This document shows, one piece after another, positions 24,856 to 32,387 of a stretch of 38,789 nt of DNA (the first letter of the stretch is position 1; each line of letters opens with the position of its first letter). The translations under genes were made by a program, and so were the position numbers. The DNA comes from Acidobacteriota bacterium. GTDB lineage: Bacteria > Acidobacteriota > Blastocatellia > Pyrinomonadales > Pyrinomonadaceae. The notes beneath the pieces are model-generated. The model ran no database searches, was not told where the DNA came from, and worked only from the letters and a program-made list of their open reading frames with translations. Where the stretch lies: positions 1 through 38,789 of the forward strand of contig JAEZIT010000133.1 of NCBI GenBank assembly GCA_023436495.1, given 5' to 3'.

Positions 24856-24866
24856 AACTTCCTCCG

Positions 24867-25430
24867 TTAGACTGTGACGCGGAATTCCTGCCCCACTTTC
24901 TGGGACATATCGACAAGCAACTCGCCGTCCTCGGGAGACACTTCTATCTTGAAGTGGTCTAGCGGTCGCGGTGCGGGGCCGGCATAATTTGTTCCGTCGC
25001 CGTAATATTTCGATCCGTGACACGGGCAATGAAATTCGATGGTTTCTTCGATCTCGCGGCCGCCGGAAGAAACCGTTTTCGGCTGAGCAAGTTTTTGCAT
25101 TTTTACTGTGCAGCCAAGATGTGTGCAGGAGGCGGAGATCGCGTGAAAGGTATTCTGATTACGAAAAACGAAAAGCCGCTTGTCTTCGAGGAAATTGCCG
25201 CCTTCCGTGAATTTGTCGGGCAAACCGATCTTGAAGCGCTTATCGGGTTCGTACAGCACGTTCGGGACGAGTGACCGAAGCATGACGTACAAATTGCCAC
25301 CTAGTGCCGCAAGCAGCGCCCCGAGCCCGAGACGCGAGAGAAAGGTCCGACGCGACTGGTTCGCGCCGTCACTTTCCTGATCGCGCAGGACGTCATGTTT
25401 TACCTGATCAAATGCTTTCCCGTTCTTCAT
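24867..25430 (-). CDS. Rieske [2Fe-2S] protein of the nos Rieske/cytochrome b complex
   Basis: A 187-residue protein with a Tat signal-anchor: SRRTFLSRLGLG (R27, R28) followed by a hydrophobic stretch to about residue 58. Cluster ligands are C102/H104 (CTHLGCT) and C135/H138 (CPCHGSKY), with disulfide cysteines C107 and C137. GPAPRPLDHFKIEV closes the fold. It overlaps the upstream oxidoreductase gene by 23 bp and is followed by the DUF2231-like and cytochrome b genes, the arrangement of a quinol:cytochrome c oxidoreductase. It moves electrons from quinol to the pentaheme cytochrome. Confidence 0.95.
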   Translation of the reverse strand: MKNGKAFDQVKHDVLRDQESDGANQSRRTFLSRLGLGALLAALGGNLYVMLRSLVPNVLYEPDKRFKIGLPDKFTEGGNFLEDKRLFVFRNQNTFHAISASCTHLGCTVKMQKLAQPKTVSSGGREIEETIEFHCPCHGSKYYGDGTNYAGPAPRPLDHFKIEVSPEDGELLVDMSQKVGQEFRVTV

Positions 25431-27345
25431 AATAGAAAACCTCCATTGTCATCGCGTCCGTCGGGCAGCGTGCGGCACAGAGCCCGCATCGTATGCATTT
25501 CTCGTCGTCTTTGAGCATTGCAGAAAGCGTCGACCCGCTCGCGAATCCCCCCACGGCGGTCGCTTGTTCCTTTTGTTCCGGCGAAAGGTCAAGTTCGTCG
25601 ATCGGCACGAGTTTCAGGCAAAATTCCGGGCAGACATCCACGCACCGGTTGCAGAGTACGCATTTCTGCGGGTCGTAGATCGTTTGAATATGGCACGAGA
25701 GGCAACGCTCGGCTTGAATTCTCGCAGCGTCCTCGTCGAATCCGGACTCGACCTCTGAAATTCCGGTCCGCCGGTTGAGCGATACGGTCGGCGGGGCCTG
25801 ACGCGGCAGCTTTTCGTATTCGTCAGGCATCCGGTACATGTTCGTCGGGATCTTTTCAATACTCAGGTGGAATGTCGTTCCCCCGGTCCGGCCGCGAAGG
25901 TAATCATCGATCGAAAGAGCGGCCTGTTTTCCGTTCGCAACTGCATCGATCAGGATTCGCGGGCCGAATGCGACGTCGCCGCCCGCATAGAGGCCGGGCG
26001 AAGATGTCGCGAGCGTTGCCGCATCGACCTTAATTGTTCCAGCAGGCGTAAGCTCAACGTTGTCGCTGGGTTTCAGGAACGAAAGGTCCGCTTGCTGGCC
26101 GATTGCCAGGATCACGGAATCTACCTCAAGACTTTCTGTCACTGAATGGTCAAGCTGTGGATTGAACCGGCCTTGGTCGTCAAATACGCTCGATACGCCG
26201 ACCATGTCGACCGACCTCAGCCTTCCGTCGTCGCCGACAAATTTGATCGCTGACCTCTGCGGTTTAAAAATTATCCCTTCGTGTTTGGCTTCGTGAAATT
26301 CTTCCTGGCCCTGTGCAGTACGCATCACCGGCATTTCGTCGAACGATTCCAGGCTTGCGATCATCACCTGCGCCGCTCCGGAACGTATGGCGGCCCGTGC
26401 GGCGTCGAATGCGGAATGGACCTCGCCCGCGGCATCGGTTCGAATGGCGTCGGGACTGCCTTCCAGACCCGCGCGGAGAGCGATCCTGGCGGCGTCAAAA
26501 GCGACAAAGCCGCCGCCGATCACGAGCACTTTTCTGCCGAGGTCCATTTTGTAGCCGTTATTGATGTTGATCAGATAATCAACAGCCTTTACGACGCCGT
26601 CGAGGTCAGATCCTTCGATCCGCAGGCCCCGGCCCTTTTGAACACCGACACTCAGGAAGATCGCATCAAAACCTGCCTGCCGAAGTTCGTGAACGCCGAA
26701 TTTTTCATTAAGCGGCGTGCCGTACTTGAATTCAACACCGAGTTCGCTTATTGTGTCCGCTTCCTTTTCGATGATCTGACGCGGCAATCGAAATTCCGGA
26801 ATGCCGTGAAACATCATTCCACCGGAACGCTGTGACGCTTCAAAGATAGTGACCTGGTACCCCATCAGAGCAAGGTCGTGAGCGCAGCCGAGCCCGGCGG
26901 GGCCTGCACCGATGACGGCAACCTTTTCCGCCCTTTTCGCGGCGCGTTTGCCGGTTTCAAGCACAGGCAAATGCCAGCGGACCTTATTGCCAGGCTCACT
27001 GCCCGAATCAAAGAGAACGTCTTGTGTATTCGGTTCCAACGATTCGACGCCGTACTTTTCCGTCACAAACCGTTTTAATGCGCGAATACTGACCGGTTCA
27101 TCGATCTTTCCACGCCTGCAACGGTCCTCGCACGGAGCTGCGCACACACGGCCGCAGATAGATGCCAGTGGGTTAGGCGACCGGGCGACCAGGTATGCGT
27201 CCTTATAATCTCCTTTGGCGATCAATTGGACGTACCTGCCGGCGTCCGTTTTTACCGGACACGCCGCTTGGCACGGTACCATGTCCTTCCAAAATTCGAC
27301 GTCAGGAATTACGGTCTTGTACTTGAAATCGTCCATTGAATTCAA
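25408..27345 (-). CDS. GltD-like FAD/NAD(P)-dependent oxidoreductase with C-terminal [4Fe-4S] ferredoxin domains, first gene of nos operon
   Basis: This 645-residue cytoplasmic protein has the DPYD/GltD N-terminal iron-sulfur domain (C25, C29, C64, C68, C72, C76). FAD-binding GAGPAGLG lies at 146-153 and a second nucleotide-binding VIGGGFVAFDAAR near 275. The C-terminus has CVLCNRCVDVCP and CIRCGLCAARCP, a bacterial-type 2[4Fe-4S] ferredoxin. The family moves electrons between pyridine nucleotides and ferredoxins. Its place at the head of the nos operon, overlapping the Rieske gene by 23 bp, suggests it feeds or taps the quinone-linked chain to NosZ. The direction of electron flow and the partner are not shown. 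A CLSCH motif inside it is not a heme site, because the protein is cytoplasmic. Confidence 0.88.
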   Translation of the reverse strand: MNSMDDFKYKTVIPDVEFWKDMVPCQAACPVKTDAGRYVQLIAKGDYKDAYLVARSPNPLASICGRVCAAPCEDRCRRGKIDEPVSIRALKRFVTEKYGVESLEPNTQDVLFDSGSEPGNKVRWHLPVLETGKRAAKRAEKVAVIGAGPAGLGCAHDLALMGYQVTIFEASQRSGGMMFHGIPEFRLPRQIIEKEADTISELGVEFKYGTPLNEKFGVHELRQAGFDAIFLSVGVQKGRGLRIEGSDLDGVVKAVDYLININNGYKMDLGRKVLVIGGGFVAFDAARIALRAGLEGSPDAIRTDAAGEVHSAFDAARAAIRSGAAQVMIASLESFDEMPVMRTAQGQEEFHEAKHEGIIFKPQRSAIKFVGDDGRLRSVDMVGVSSVFDDQGRFNPQLDHSVTESLEVDSVILAIGQQADLSFLKPSDNVELTPAGTIKVDAATLATSSPGLYAGGDVAFGPRILIDAVANGKQAALSIDDYLRGRTGGTTFHLSIEKIPTNMYRMPDEYEKLPRQAPPTVSLNRRTGISEVESGFDEDAARIQAERCLSCHIQTIYDPQKCVLCNRCVDVCPEFCLKLVPIDELDLSPEQKEQATAVGGFASGSTLSAMLKDDEKCIRCGLCAARCPTDAMTMEVFYYEERESI

Positions 27346-27525
27346 TTTTACGGAGCTGTTGATACTGGAATGCGGGATTGCCGGATGAGTTAATATTCAA
27401 TCGCTGTGCCAACGCATCCCGCTTCAAGAATTTGCGTAATGAAACCGGACACTCAGTGGATTTCGCAATCGGTCAAGCGTGGAATCGCTCGCACCGAGTT
27501 GCGAAGTTTTTCGCGGACTCATTGT

Positions 27526-27555
27526 TTACCAAGGCTGCTATTGTGTCCTTGGTAA
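27526..27555. promoter_or_regulatory. Perfect 9-bp dyad TTACCAAGG-N12-CCTTGGTAA between the nos operon and the downstream plus-strand genes
   Basis: The 289-bp gap (27346-27634) separates the nos operon start (minus) from a small CxxC gene (plus). It contains this exact inverted repeat (27526-27534 and 27547-27555) and a longer-range GCGGGAT/ATCCCGC repeat (27372-27378 and 27416-27422) in the nos leader. A TTGACG directly after the dyad (27556) could be a -35 for the plus-strand genes, with a weak TAACCT at 19-bp spacing. No FNR/NNR-type box is evident. The dyad may be an operator. Confidence 0.4.
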
Positions 27556-27634
27556 TTGACGGTGGAAAAAAACTGCCGGCTAACCTAAACTATCTCTGTA
27601 CATTTGGGCTTTTTATTAAATCGAGGCTGAACCG

Positions 27635-27844
27635 ATGATTGAATCTATTGATCCGAAGATAACTCATAAACCCGCGGTACGATGTACAGAATGTGACCGC
27701 GAAATGCACCATTACAATTCCTTTCTGTTGCCTAATAACGTCTCGCGCAATGTTTGCTGGGAATGTCTGGCTAGGATGGAAAAGGGCTTTTTCGCGAAAC
27801 GCGACTTTCGGCGAACCTCACGCCGCGGCGTCATTCCCCGCTAA
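27635..27844 (+). CDS. Small CxxC zinc-finger-like protein upstream of def
   Basis: A 69-residue basic protein with two CxxC pairs: CTECDREMHHY near residue 17 and CWECLARM near 42. This suggests a treble-clef or zinc-ribbon-like fold, followed by an Arg-rich tail (FRRTSRRGVIPR). GAGG lies just upstream of the ATG, and the peptide deformylase gene starts 6 bp after its stop. I do not recognise the family. Coding is supported by the paired cysteines, spacing and co-directional def. Confidence 0.65.
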   Translation: MIESIDPKITHKPAVRCTECDREMHHYNSFLLPNNVSRNVCWECLARMEKGFFAKRDFRRTSRRGVIPR

Positions 27845-27850
27845 CCCGAT

Positions 27851-28342
27851 ATGGCGATACGAAAGATTACCGAGTATCCCGAGAAGGTGCTGGGCGAAAT
27901 GGGTAAACCGGTGACGACATTCGACGCCGAACTCGAAGCCCTGTGCGCCGATATGTTTGAGACAATGTACGACGCTGAGGGCGTAGGTCTCGCAGCGCCG
28001 CAGATCGGGCTAAACCTCCGCTTGTTCGTCATGGATTGCGACGGCATCAAACTCATCGCCGCTAACCCGGAGATCGTCCACACCGAAGGCGAACAATCCG
28101 GCCAGGAAGGCTGCCTTTCCGTGGGCAAAGTGCCGGCCGTCGTTGTCCGCCCGCTAAAGGCGCGTCTTCGAGCACAGGACGAAAAGGGTGAATGGTTCGA
28201 AAGAGACGCGGAAGGTTACGCCGCCCGCGCATTTATGCACGAAACCGACCACTGTAATGGCAAGCTTTTTATTGACCACCTGCCGAAAATGCGACGAGGC
28301 ATGGTTATAAAGCGATTCAAAAAAGAGAAGAACTGGAAATAG
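27851..28342 (+). CDS. def: Peptide deformylase
   Basis: A 163-residue enzyme that removes the N-formyl group from nascent proteins. All three motifs are present: GVGLAAPQIG (44-53), EGCLSVG with metal ligand C88, and HETDH (H130, E131, H134; usually HExxH with L or I). The length is normal for a type I/II deformylase. It follows the small CxxC gene by 6 bp. The neighbouring translation and processing genes (trmB, rph) are on the opposite strand. Confidence 0.96.
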   Translation: MAIRKITEYPEKVLGEMGKPVTTFDAELEALCADMFETMYDAEGVGLAAPQIGLNLRLFVMDCDGIKLIAANPEIVHTEGEQSGQEGCLSVGKVPAVVVRPLKARLRAQDEKGEWFERDAEGYAARAFMHETDHCNGKLFIDHLPKMRRGMVIKRFKKEKNWK

Positions 28343-28352
28343 AGTACGCAGA

Positions 28353-28979
28353 TCAGCGTTGCTTCAGATAGACTTTTCTATAAACTGGCAGTTCTTTATC
28401 CTCAACGGCCTTTTCGCGTTCGGTCTTAACCGGAAAGGGATTAGCGGCAACGGCAGCCTCGGTTAGTCTCAAGTCGTTTCGAAATAGCTCAAACATCTCA
28501 CCCGCGAGAAACTCAATATCAGTCTGCACAAAGATCCGCCCGCCGGGTGCAAGTTTGTCAACGACCGTTTCGACTAGCTCGGCATTCACCATACGCCGTT
28601 TCGCGTGTTTTTTCTTGAACCACGGATCGGGAAATTGAATTGTCACAGCTTGAAGTACACCCTCGGGAAGATCGGCAAGTAGGCGATGGAGCCACAGCAT
28701 AGCATTACAGAATGCGTATCGAAGATTAGTATAGCCGGCTTCTTCCGCGAGACGGTTTGCTTCGTCAACAAGCGGTTCGCGTATTTCGACGCCGAGGTAA
28801 TTCCATTCGGGCTCAGCTTGCGCCATCCGTAGCAGAAATCTGCCGCGCGCAGAGCCGATATCCAGCAATAGAGGCCGTTCGGGCTGTTCGAAAAGATCTT
28901 CGATGCTGACGGGCTTGGGCGCTTGTCTGTAATACGGTGCCAGCGGATTGACGTGCTGGTGGATTCGGACGCGGGGCAT
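28353..28979 (-). CDS. trmB: tRNA (guanine-N7)-methyltransferase TrmB
   Basis: This 208-residue SAM-dependent enzyme methylates G46 of tRNA. The SAM motif LLLDIGSARGRFLLRMA lies near residues 38-54. NYLGVEIREPLV follows, and the tRNA-methyltransferase signature is IQFPDPWFKKKHAKRRMV with the catalytic Asp of DPW. The C-terminal TEREKAVEDKELPVYRKVY is the family's conserved end. It is the last gene of the murI-rph-fabG-rhomboid-trmB unit and converges with def with 10 bp between them. Confidence 0.95.
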   Translation of the reverse strand: MPRVRIHQHVNPLAPYYRQAPKPVSIEDLFEQPERPLLLDIGSARGRFLLRMAQAEPEWNYLGVEIREPLVDEANRLAEEAGYTNLRYAFCNAMLWLHRLLADLPEGVLQAVTIQFPDPWFKKKHAKRRMVNAELVETVVDKLAPGGRIFVQTDIEFLAGEMFELFRNDLRLTEAAVAANPFPVKTEREKAVEDKELPVYRKVYLKQR

Positions 28980-28984
28980 AAGGA

Positions 28985-29722
28985 TCAGATAACTCGAAAC
29001 ATTAGCAGGATGGCAAAGATGGACGCGGCGATAAAGATACCCAATGCGGCGAGCCCGACCATTTCAGTTCCCGGACGCCCGATCCGCGGGTCTTTGTATT
29101 CGTCTCCTGGGATCTGTACAAGACCATATACCGCACCGGTTAATAAGCCCCCGATATGGCCCCAATTATCGACGACCTGATAAAGGATAAGCCCGAAAAC
29201 CAGAATGAATGCAATATTGATCAAGAGACTGCGGCGAAATTCGGGCGAAATGAACTGACGCCGCCGAAAAGCGTATATTGCGAGATATCCGATCAATCCG
29301 ACGATGCCGCCCGACGCACCGACAGATATCCCGCCCGGTGCGAACGCAAGGCTAAGCAAGCTGCCGCCGATTGCCGACAGCAGAAAGACGATCGCCAGAT
29401 GCGCTCGGTTGGTCAGGACTTCAACGATACGGCCGAAGCTGTATAACGCCCACGAATTCATCAAAATATGCGGCAGATTGCCGTGTGTTGCGGCCCCCGT
29501 AATTACTCGCCAATATTCGTGATCGCGGACGAATGCGATCTTGTCAAAACCCGCAGCCAGGATCGATTGGTCCAAGCCCGTCGCGAACTGTACGACCGTC
29601 ACACCGATAATGCAGGCAAGAAGCACATAAGTGTAAACAGGCGTCGGAAACACTATTGCTTGCATAGGTTCCTGCGGTTCTGCTACTTGCTCATTGTCGT
29701 TGTCGACGTACGTATATGACAT
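28985..29722 (-). CDS. Rhomboid-family intramembrane serine protease
   Basis: A 245-residue protein from the ATG at 29722; an upstream extension to 29836 would overlap fabG. Six or seven helices carry the rhomboid features: HILMNSWALYSFGR with His and Asn, the catalytic Ser in GASGGIVG (residue about 155), and the catalytic His in NWGHIGGLLTG. It cleaves membrane proteins within the bilayer. It lies 5 bp upstream of trmB and 38 bp after fabG. AGGA lies almost against the ATG. The substrate is not indicated. Confidence 0.9.
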   Translation of the reverse strand: MSYTYVDNDNEQVAEPQEPMQAIVFPTPVYTYVLLACIIGVTVVQFATGLDQSILAAGFDKIAFVRDHEYWRVITGAATHGNLPHILMNSWALYSFGRIVEVLTNRAHLAIVFLLSAIGGSLLSLAFAPGGISVGASGGIVGLIGYLAIYAFRRRQFISPEFRRSLLINIAFILVFGLILYQVVDNWGHIGGLLTGAVYGLVQIPGDEYKDPRIGRPGTEMVGLAALGIFIAASIFAILLMFRVI

Positions 29723-29760
29723 TCCTATTTTGATGTTTTGTCCGGGATTCAGGTTCGATT

Positions 29761-30516
29761 CTATATCGCGAGGCCGCCGTCTGCCTGTATCACCTGGCCA
29801 GTAATATATGCCGCCGATGGGGACAAGATAAAGCAAGCTGTCTCGGCGACTTCCTGCACGTTCCCCAGCCTGCCCAGCGGTATTTGCGACAAGGCTTTTT
29901 CTCTGTATTCGGCGTTCATCTCAGCAGCCATGTCTGTTTCGATCAGGCCGAGAGCAAGGGCATTTACTGTGATCTTGCGGCTCGCAACCTCTTTAGCAAG
30001 CGATTTTGTCAACCCGATCATTCCGGCCTTCGACGCCGAATAATTGGATTGCCCGAGCATTCCGACAACACCGCTTATGGAAGAGATGTTAAGTATGGAA
30101 CCGCCATTCTCATTACGCATCATTGGTCGCACGACCGCTTTTGAAAAATTCCAGGCACCTTTTAAGTTTGTGTCGATGACGGAATCCCAATCTTTTTCCT
30201 TCATTCTCAGGATCAACTGGTCGCGAGTGATTCCGGCATTATTGACGAGATAATCAACAGTGCCGAATTCTGCCTGCACCTGTTTTACGAAATCGGCAGA
30301 CGCTTCCGTGTTGGCAACGTCGCACTGCGCCGCAAACGCCTTTACGCCCATCGATTCGATCTCGGCTTTCAGTTTTTCTGCTTCTTCCGCGCTTTTCGAA
30401 TAATTAAAGGCGACATTCGCTCCGCGTTTTGCAAGCTCGAGCGCGATCGCCTTGCCTATGCCGCGTGTTGCTCCCGTGACGATCGCCGATCTTCCTTCAA
30501 ACTGTTTTTCACTCAT
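29761..30516 (-). CDS. fabG: 3-oxoacyl-[acyl-carrier-protein] reductase FabG-like
   Basis: A 251-residue short-chain dehydrogenase with the NADPH motif TGATRGIG (15-22), NNAG (92-95) and a catalytic set S146, Y159 and K163 (YSASK). The substrate-loop sequence is LALGLIETDM instead of the usual VAPGFIETDM. It would reduce beta-ketoacyl-ACP in fatty-acid synthesis. No other fab genes are adjacent, so other SDR roles are possible, but the sequence is close to FabG. It sits 8 bp downstream of rph. Confidence 0.88.
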   Translation of the reverse strand: MSEKQFEGRSAIVTGATRGIGKAIALELAKRGANVAFNYSKSAEEAEKLKAEIESMGVKAFAAQCDVANTEASADFVKQVQAEFGTVDYLVNNAGITRDQLILRMKEKDWDSVIDTNLKGAWNFSKAVVRPMMRNENGGSILNISSISGVVGMLGQSNYSASKAGMIGLTKSLAKEVASRKITVNALALGLIETDMAAEMNAEYREKALSQIPLGRLGNVQEVAETACFILSPSAAYITGQVIQADGGLAI

Positions 30517-30524
30517 AAATGTCG

Positions 30525-31244
30525 TTATCCGTTCAGTGCATATCGTTGGATCTGGAACAGTTGGCTTATTCCCTTTTCAGCGAGCGCCATCATTTCATCC
30601 ATCTGATCGCGAGTAAACGGTTCCCGCTCGGCGGTTCCCTGTATTTCGATAAACTTTCCCGCACCCGTACAAACAATGTTCATATCCACGTCTGCGGTCG
30701 AATCCTCGGCGTATGCAAGATCGACGATCGGCGTCGCCTCGATGATGCCGACGCTGATCGCCGCGACCTCACTCAATATCGGCGACGTCTTGATCGATCC
30801 TTGTTTCACGAGCCGGCGGCACGCAAGCGCCATTGCCACATAGGCACCTGTAATTGACGCGCAGCGTGTCCCGCCGTCCGCCTGAATCACGTCGCAATCC
30901 ACAATGATCTGCCGTTCGCCCAAGAGCTTAGTATCAACGATCGCGCGCAAACTGCGGCCGATCAGCCGCTGTATCTCCTGTGTTCGGCCCGACGGCCGCT
31001 GGATCTCACGCTGCGTTCGCGTATTCGTCGCGCGCGGCAGCATTGCATATTCAGCCGTGACCCAGCCGGTCCCTTTGTTCCTAAGGAATATCGGCACGCG
31101 GTCCTCGACCGATGCGGTGCATATCACTTTGGTCCCGCCGACCTCGATCAATGCCGACCCTTCGGCGTAAGGATTGATATTTGGCGTGATCTTCGTACTG
31201 CGGATCTGATCTAGCCCGCGTTTGTCCAGTCGTTCGTAGGTCAT
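30525..31244 (-). CDS. rph: Ribonuclease PH
   Basis: A 239-residue phosphate-dependent 3'-5' exonuclease that trims tRNA 3' ends. Motifs include the N-terminal RLDKRGLDQIR, GTKVICTASVEDRVP, EYAMLPRATNTRTQRE, GRTQEIQRLIGRSLRAIVD and the catalytic-site DCDVIQADGGTRCASITG with DVDMNIV. The ATG at 31244 is chosen; a GTG at 31280 overlapping the murI stop (GTGATTAA) would add 12 residues and would explain coupling to murI. No clear ribosome-binding site is seen for either. Confidence 0.95.
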   Translation of the reverse strand: MTYERLDKRGLDQIRSTKITPNINPYAEGSALIEVGGTKVICTASVEDRVPIFLRNKGTGWVTAEYAMLPRATNTRTQREIQRPSGRTQEIQRLIGRSLRAIVDTKLLGERQIIVDCDVIQADGGTRCASITGAYVAMALACRRLVKQGSIKTSPILSEVAAISVGIIEATPIVDLAYAEDSTADVDMNIVCTGAGKFIEIQGTAEREPFTRDQMDEMMALAEKGISQLFQIQRYALNG

Positions 31245-31272
31245 ATATTTGCGGAATTGCCTGTCGGATTTC

Positions 31273-32148
31273 TTAATCACCCGCCGTCGGCAACGTGTCG
31301 GCGCCGTAGATCTCTATGGCTTCCAATTTCGATGGCTGTGTTCCCAAAAAGCGCTCCGCGACGCGAGCAAATCGTTCCGCCGCATCAGTCACGTAAAAAT
31401 GGTCCAAGTCGTCGCAAAGCCAACGTCCGCCCTCGTGCCGGTGCGGATTCGACAAGGCTTTCTCGTTCAGTAGATTCGCAACCTCATCGGCAGTCGCCTC
31501 GCCCGAATCAATTAGCTTAACATTTTCACCCACCGTCCGCTGAATCACGTCCTTCAATATTGGGTAATGAGTACAGCCAAGTACCAGTGCTTCCGGGGCA
31601 AATTCAACTACCGGCCGAAGGTATCGTTCGGCGATCGAGAAAGTTTCCGGCTCATGTGTCCAACCTTCCTCCGCAAGCGGCACGAATAATGGACAAGCGG
31701 CCTGAAATACGTTCGCCGTGCCGGACGCTCGCTCGATCGCCGCCGCATATGCGTTACTAGCAACCGTCGCTTCCGTCGCGATCACAGCAATTCGCGGCCG
31801 ATCGGATGCAGCAGTCAACTCGACAGCCTTCCTGCCGCCGGGGCCGATGACGCCGACAACGTCTATCCCGATCTTCTCTCGGATCCTTGGCAGCGCAAGT
31901 GCCGACGCCGTGTTGCACGCAACGACCAGCATCTTGATCCCGCGCGATGCGAGAAACTCCGAATTTTCGATCGCATACCGTTCGACGGTCGCAAGCGACT
32001 TCGTGCCGTACGGAACGCGGGCCGTGTCACCCAAATAGATGAAATGCTCGTTCGGCAGACGGTCGTGCAGGGCGCGATAAACTGTCAGCCCGCCGACGCC
32101 GCTGTCGAAAATGCCTATCGGCAGTTCCCGCATATTCCTCTTTGACAT
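31273..32148 (-). CDS. murI: Glutamate racemase
   Basis: This 291-residue enzyme makes D-glutamate for peptidoglycan. It has DSGVGGLTV near the start, both catalytic cysteines in ACNTAS (about residue 78) and LGCTHYP (about 190), and the PYGTKS loop. A second ATG at codon 6 (32133) has an AGAGGA sequence in front of it, so the true start may be there (MRELPIGIFDSG). It heads the minus-strand housekeeping unit murI-rph-fabG-rhomboid-trmB. Confidence 0.96.
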   Translation of the reverse strand: MSKRNMRELPIGIFDSGVGGLTVYRALHDRLPNEHFIYLGDTARVPYGTKSLATVERYAIENSEFLASRGIKMLVVACNTASALALPRIREKIGIDVVGVIGPGGRKAVELTAASDRPRIAVIATEATVASNAYAAAIERASGTANVFQAACPLFVPLAEEGWTHEPETFSIAERYLRPVVEFAPEALVLGCTHYPILKDVIQRTVGENVKLIDSGEATADEVANLLNEKALSNPHRHEGGRWLCDDLDHFYVTDAAERFARVAERFLGTQPSKLEAIEIYGADTLPTAGD

Positions 32149-32257
32149 AATTCGTAGCCGCTAACCGAAATGACAAGAATAATTTTGCAGTCGGTAATTG
32201 TCAAAATGGGCTGGTTTTTACTGCATTTGGCCAATTACGTACGGCTAAATAAATGTA

Positions 32258-32287
32258 TTGCCGACAAGCCGACAAATCTAATAAAAT
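32258..32287 (+). promoter_or_regulatory. Candidate promoter of the secreted metalloprotease-like gene
   Basis: TTGCCG (32258-32263) is separated by 18 bp from TAAAAT (32282-32287), within the 239-bp AT-rich gap between murI and the gene at 32388. That leaves a leader of about 95 bases. No ribosome-binding site is visible near the ATG, and I see nothing else in the gap. Confidence 0.4.
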
Positions 32288-32387
32288 ATATAAGCGGATG
32301 TTTTTCAACGATATCCACAGGCTATCCTCCCTGTCCTAATTTAAAACCCGTGCACGAGGTGTTCAGCCTCATGCCTGTCCAAAACAA

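Noticed and set aside
25660..25700. CLSCH heme-like motif in the GltD-like protein
   Set aside because: The protein has no signal peptide and is cytoplasmic, and the cysteines belong to an iron-sulfur cluster context.
27346..27634. FNR/NNR-type box in the nos promoter region
   Set aside because: I looked for TTGAT-N4-ATCAA-like pairs on both strands and found none close enough to claim.
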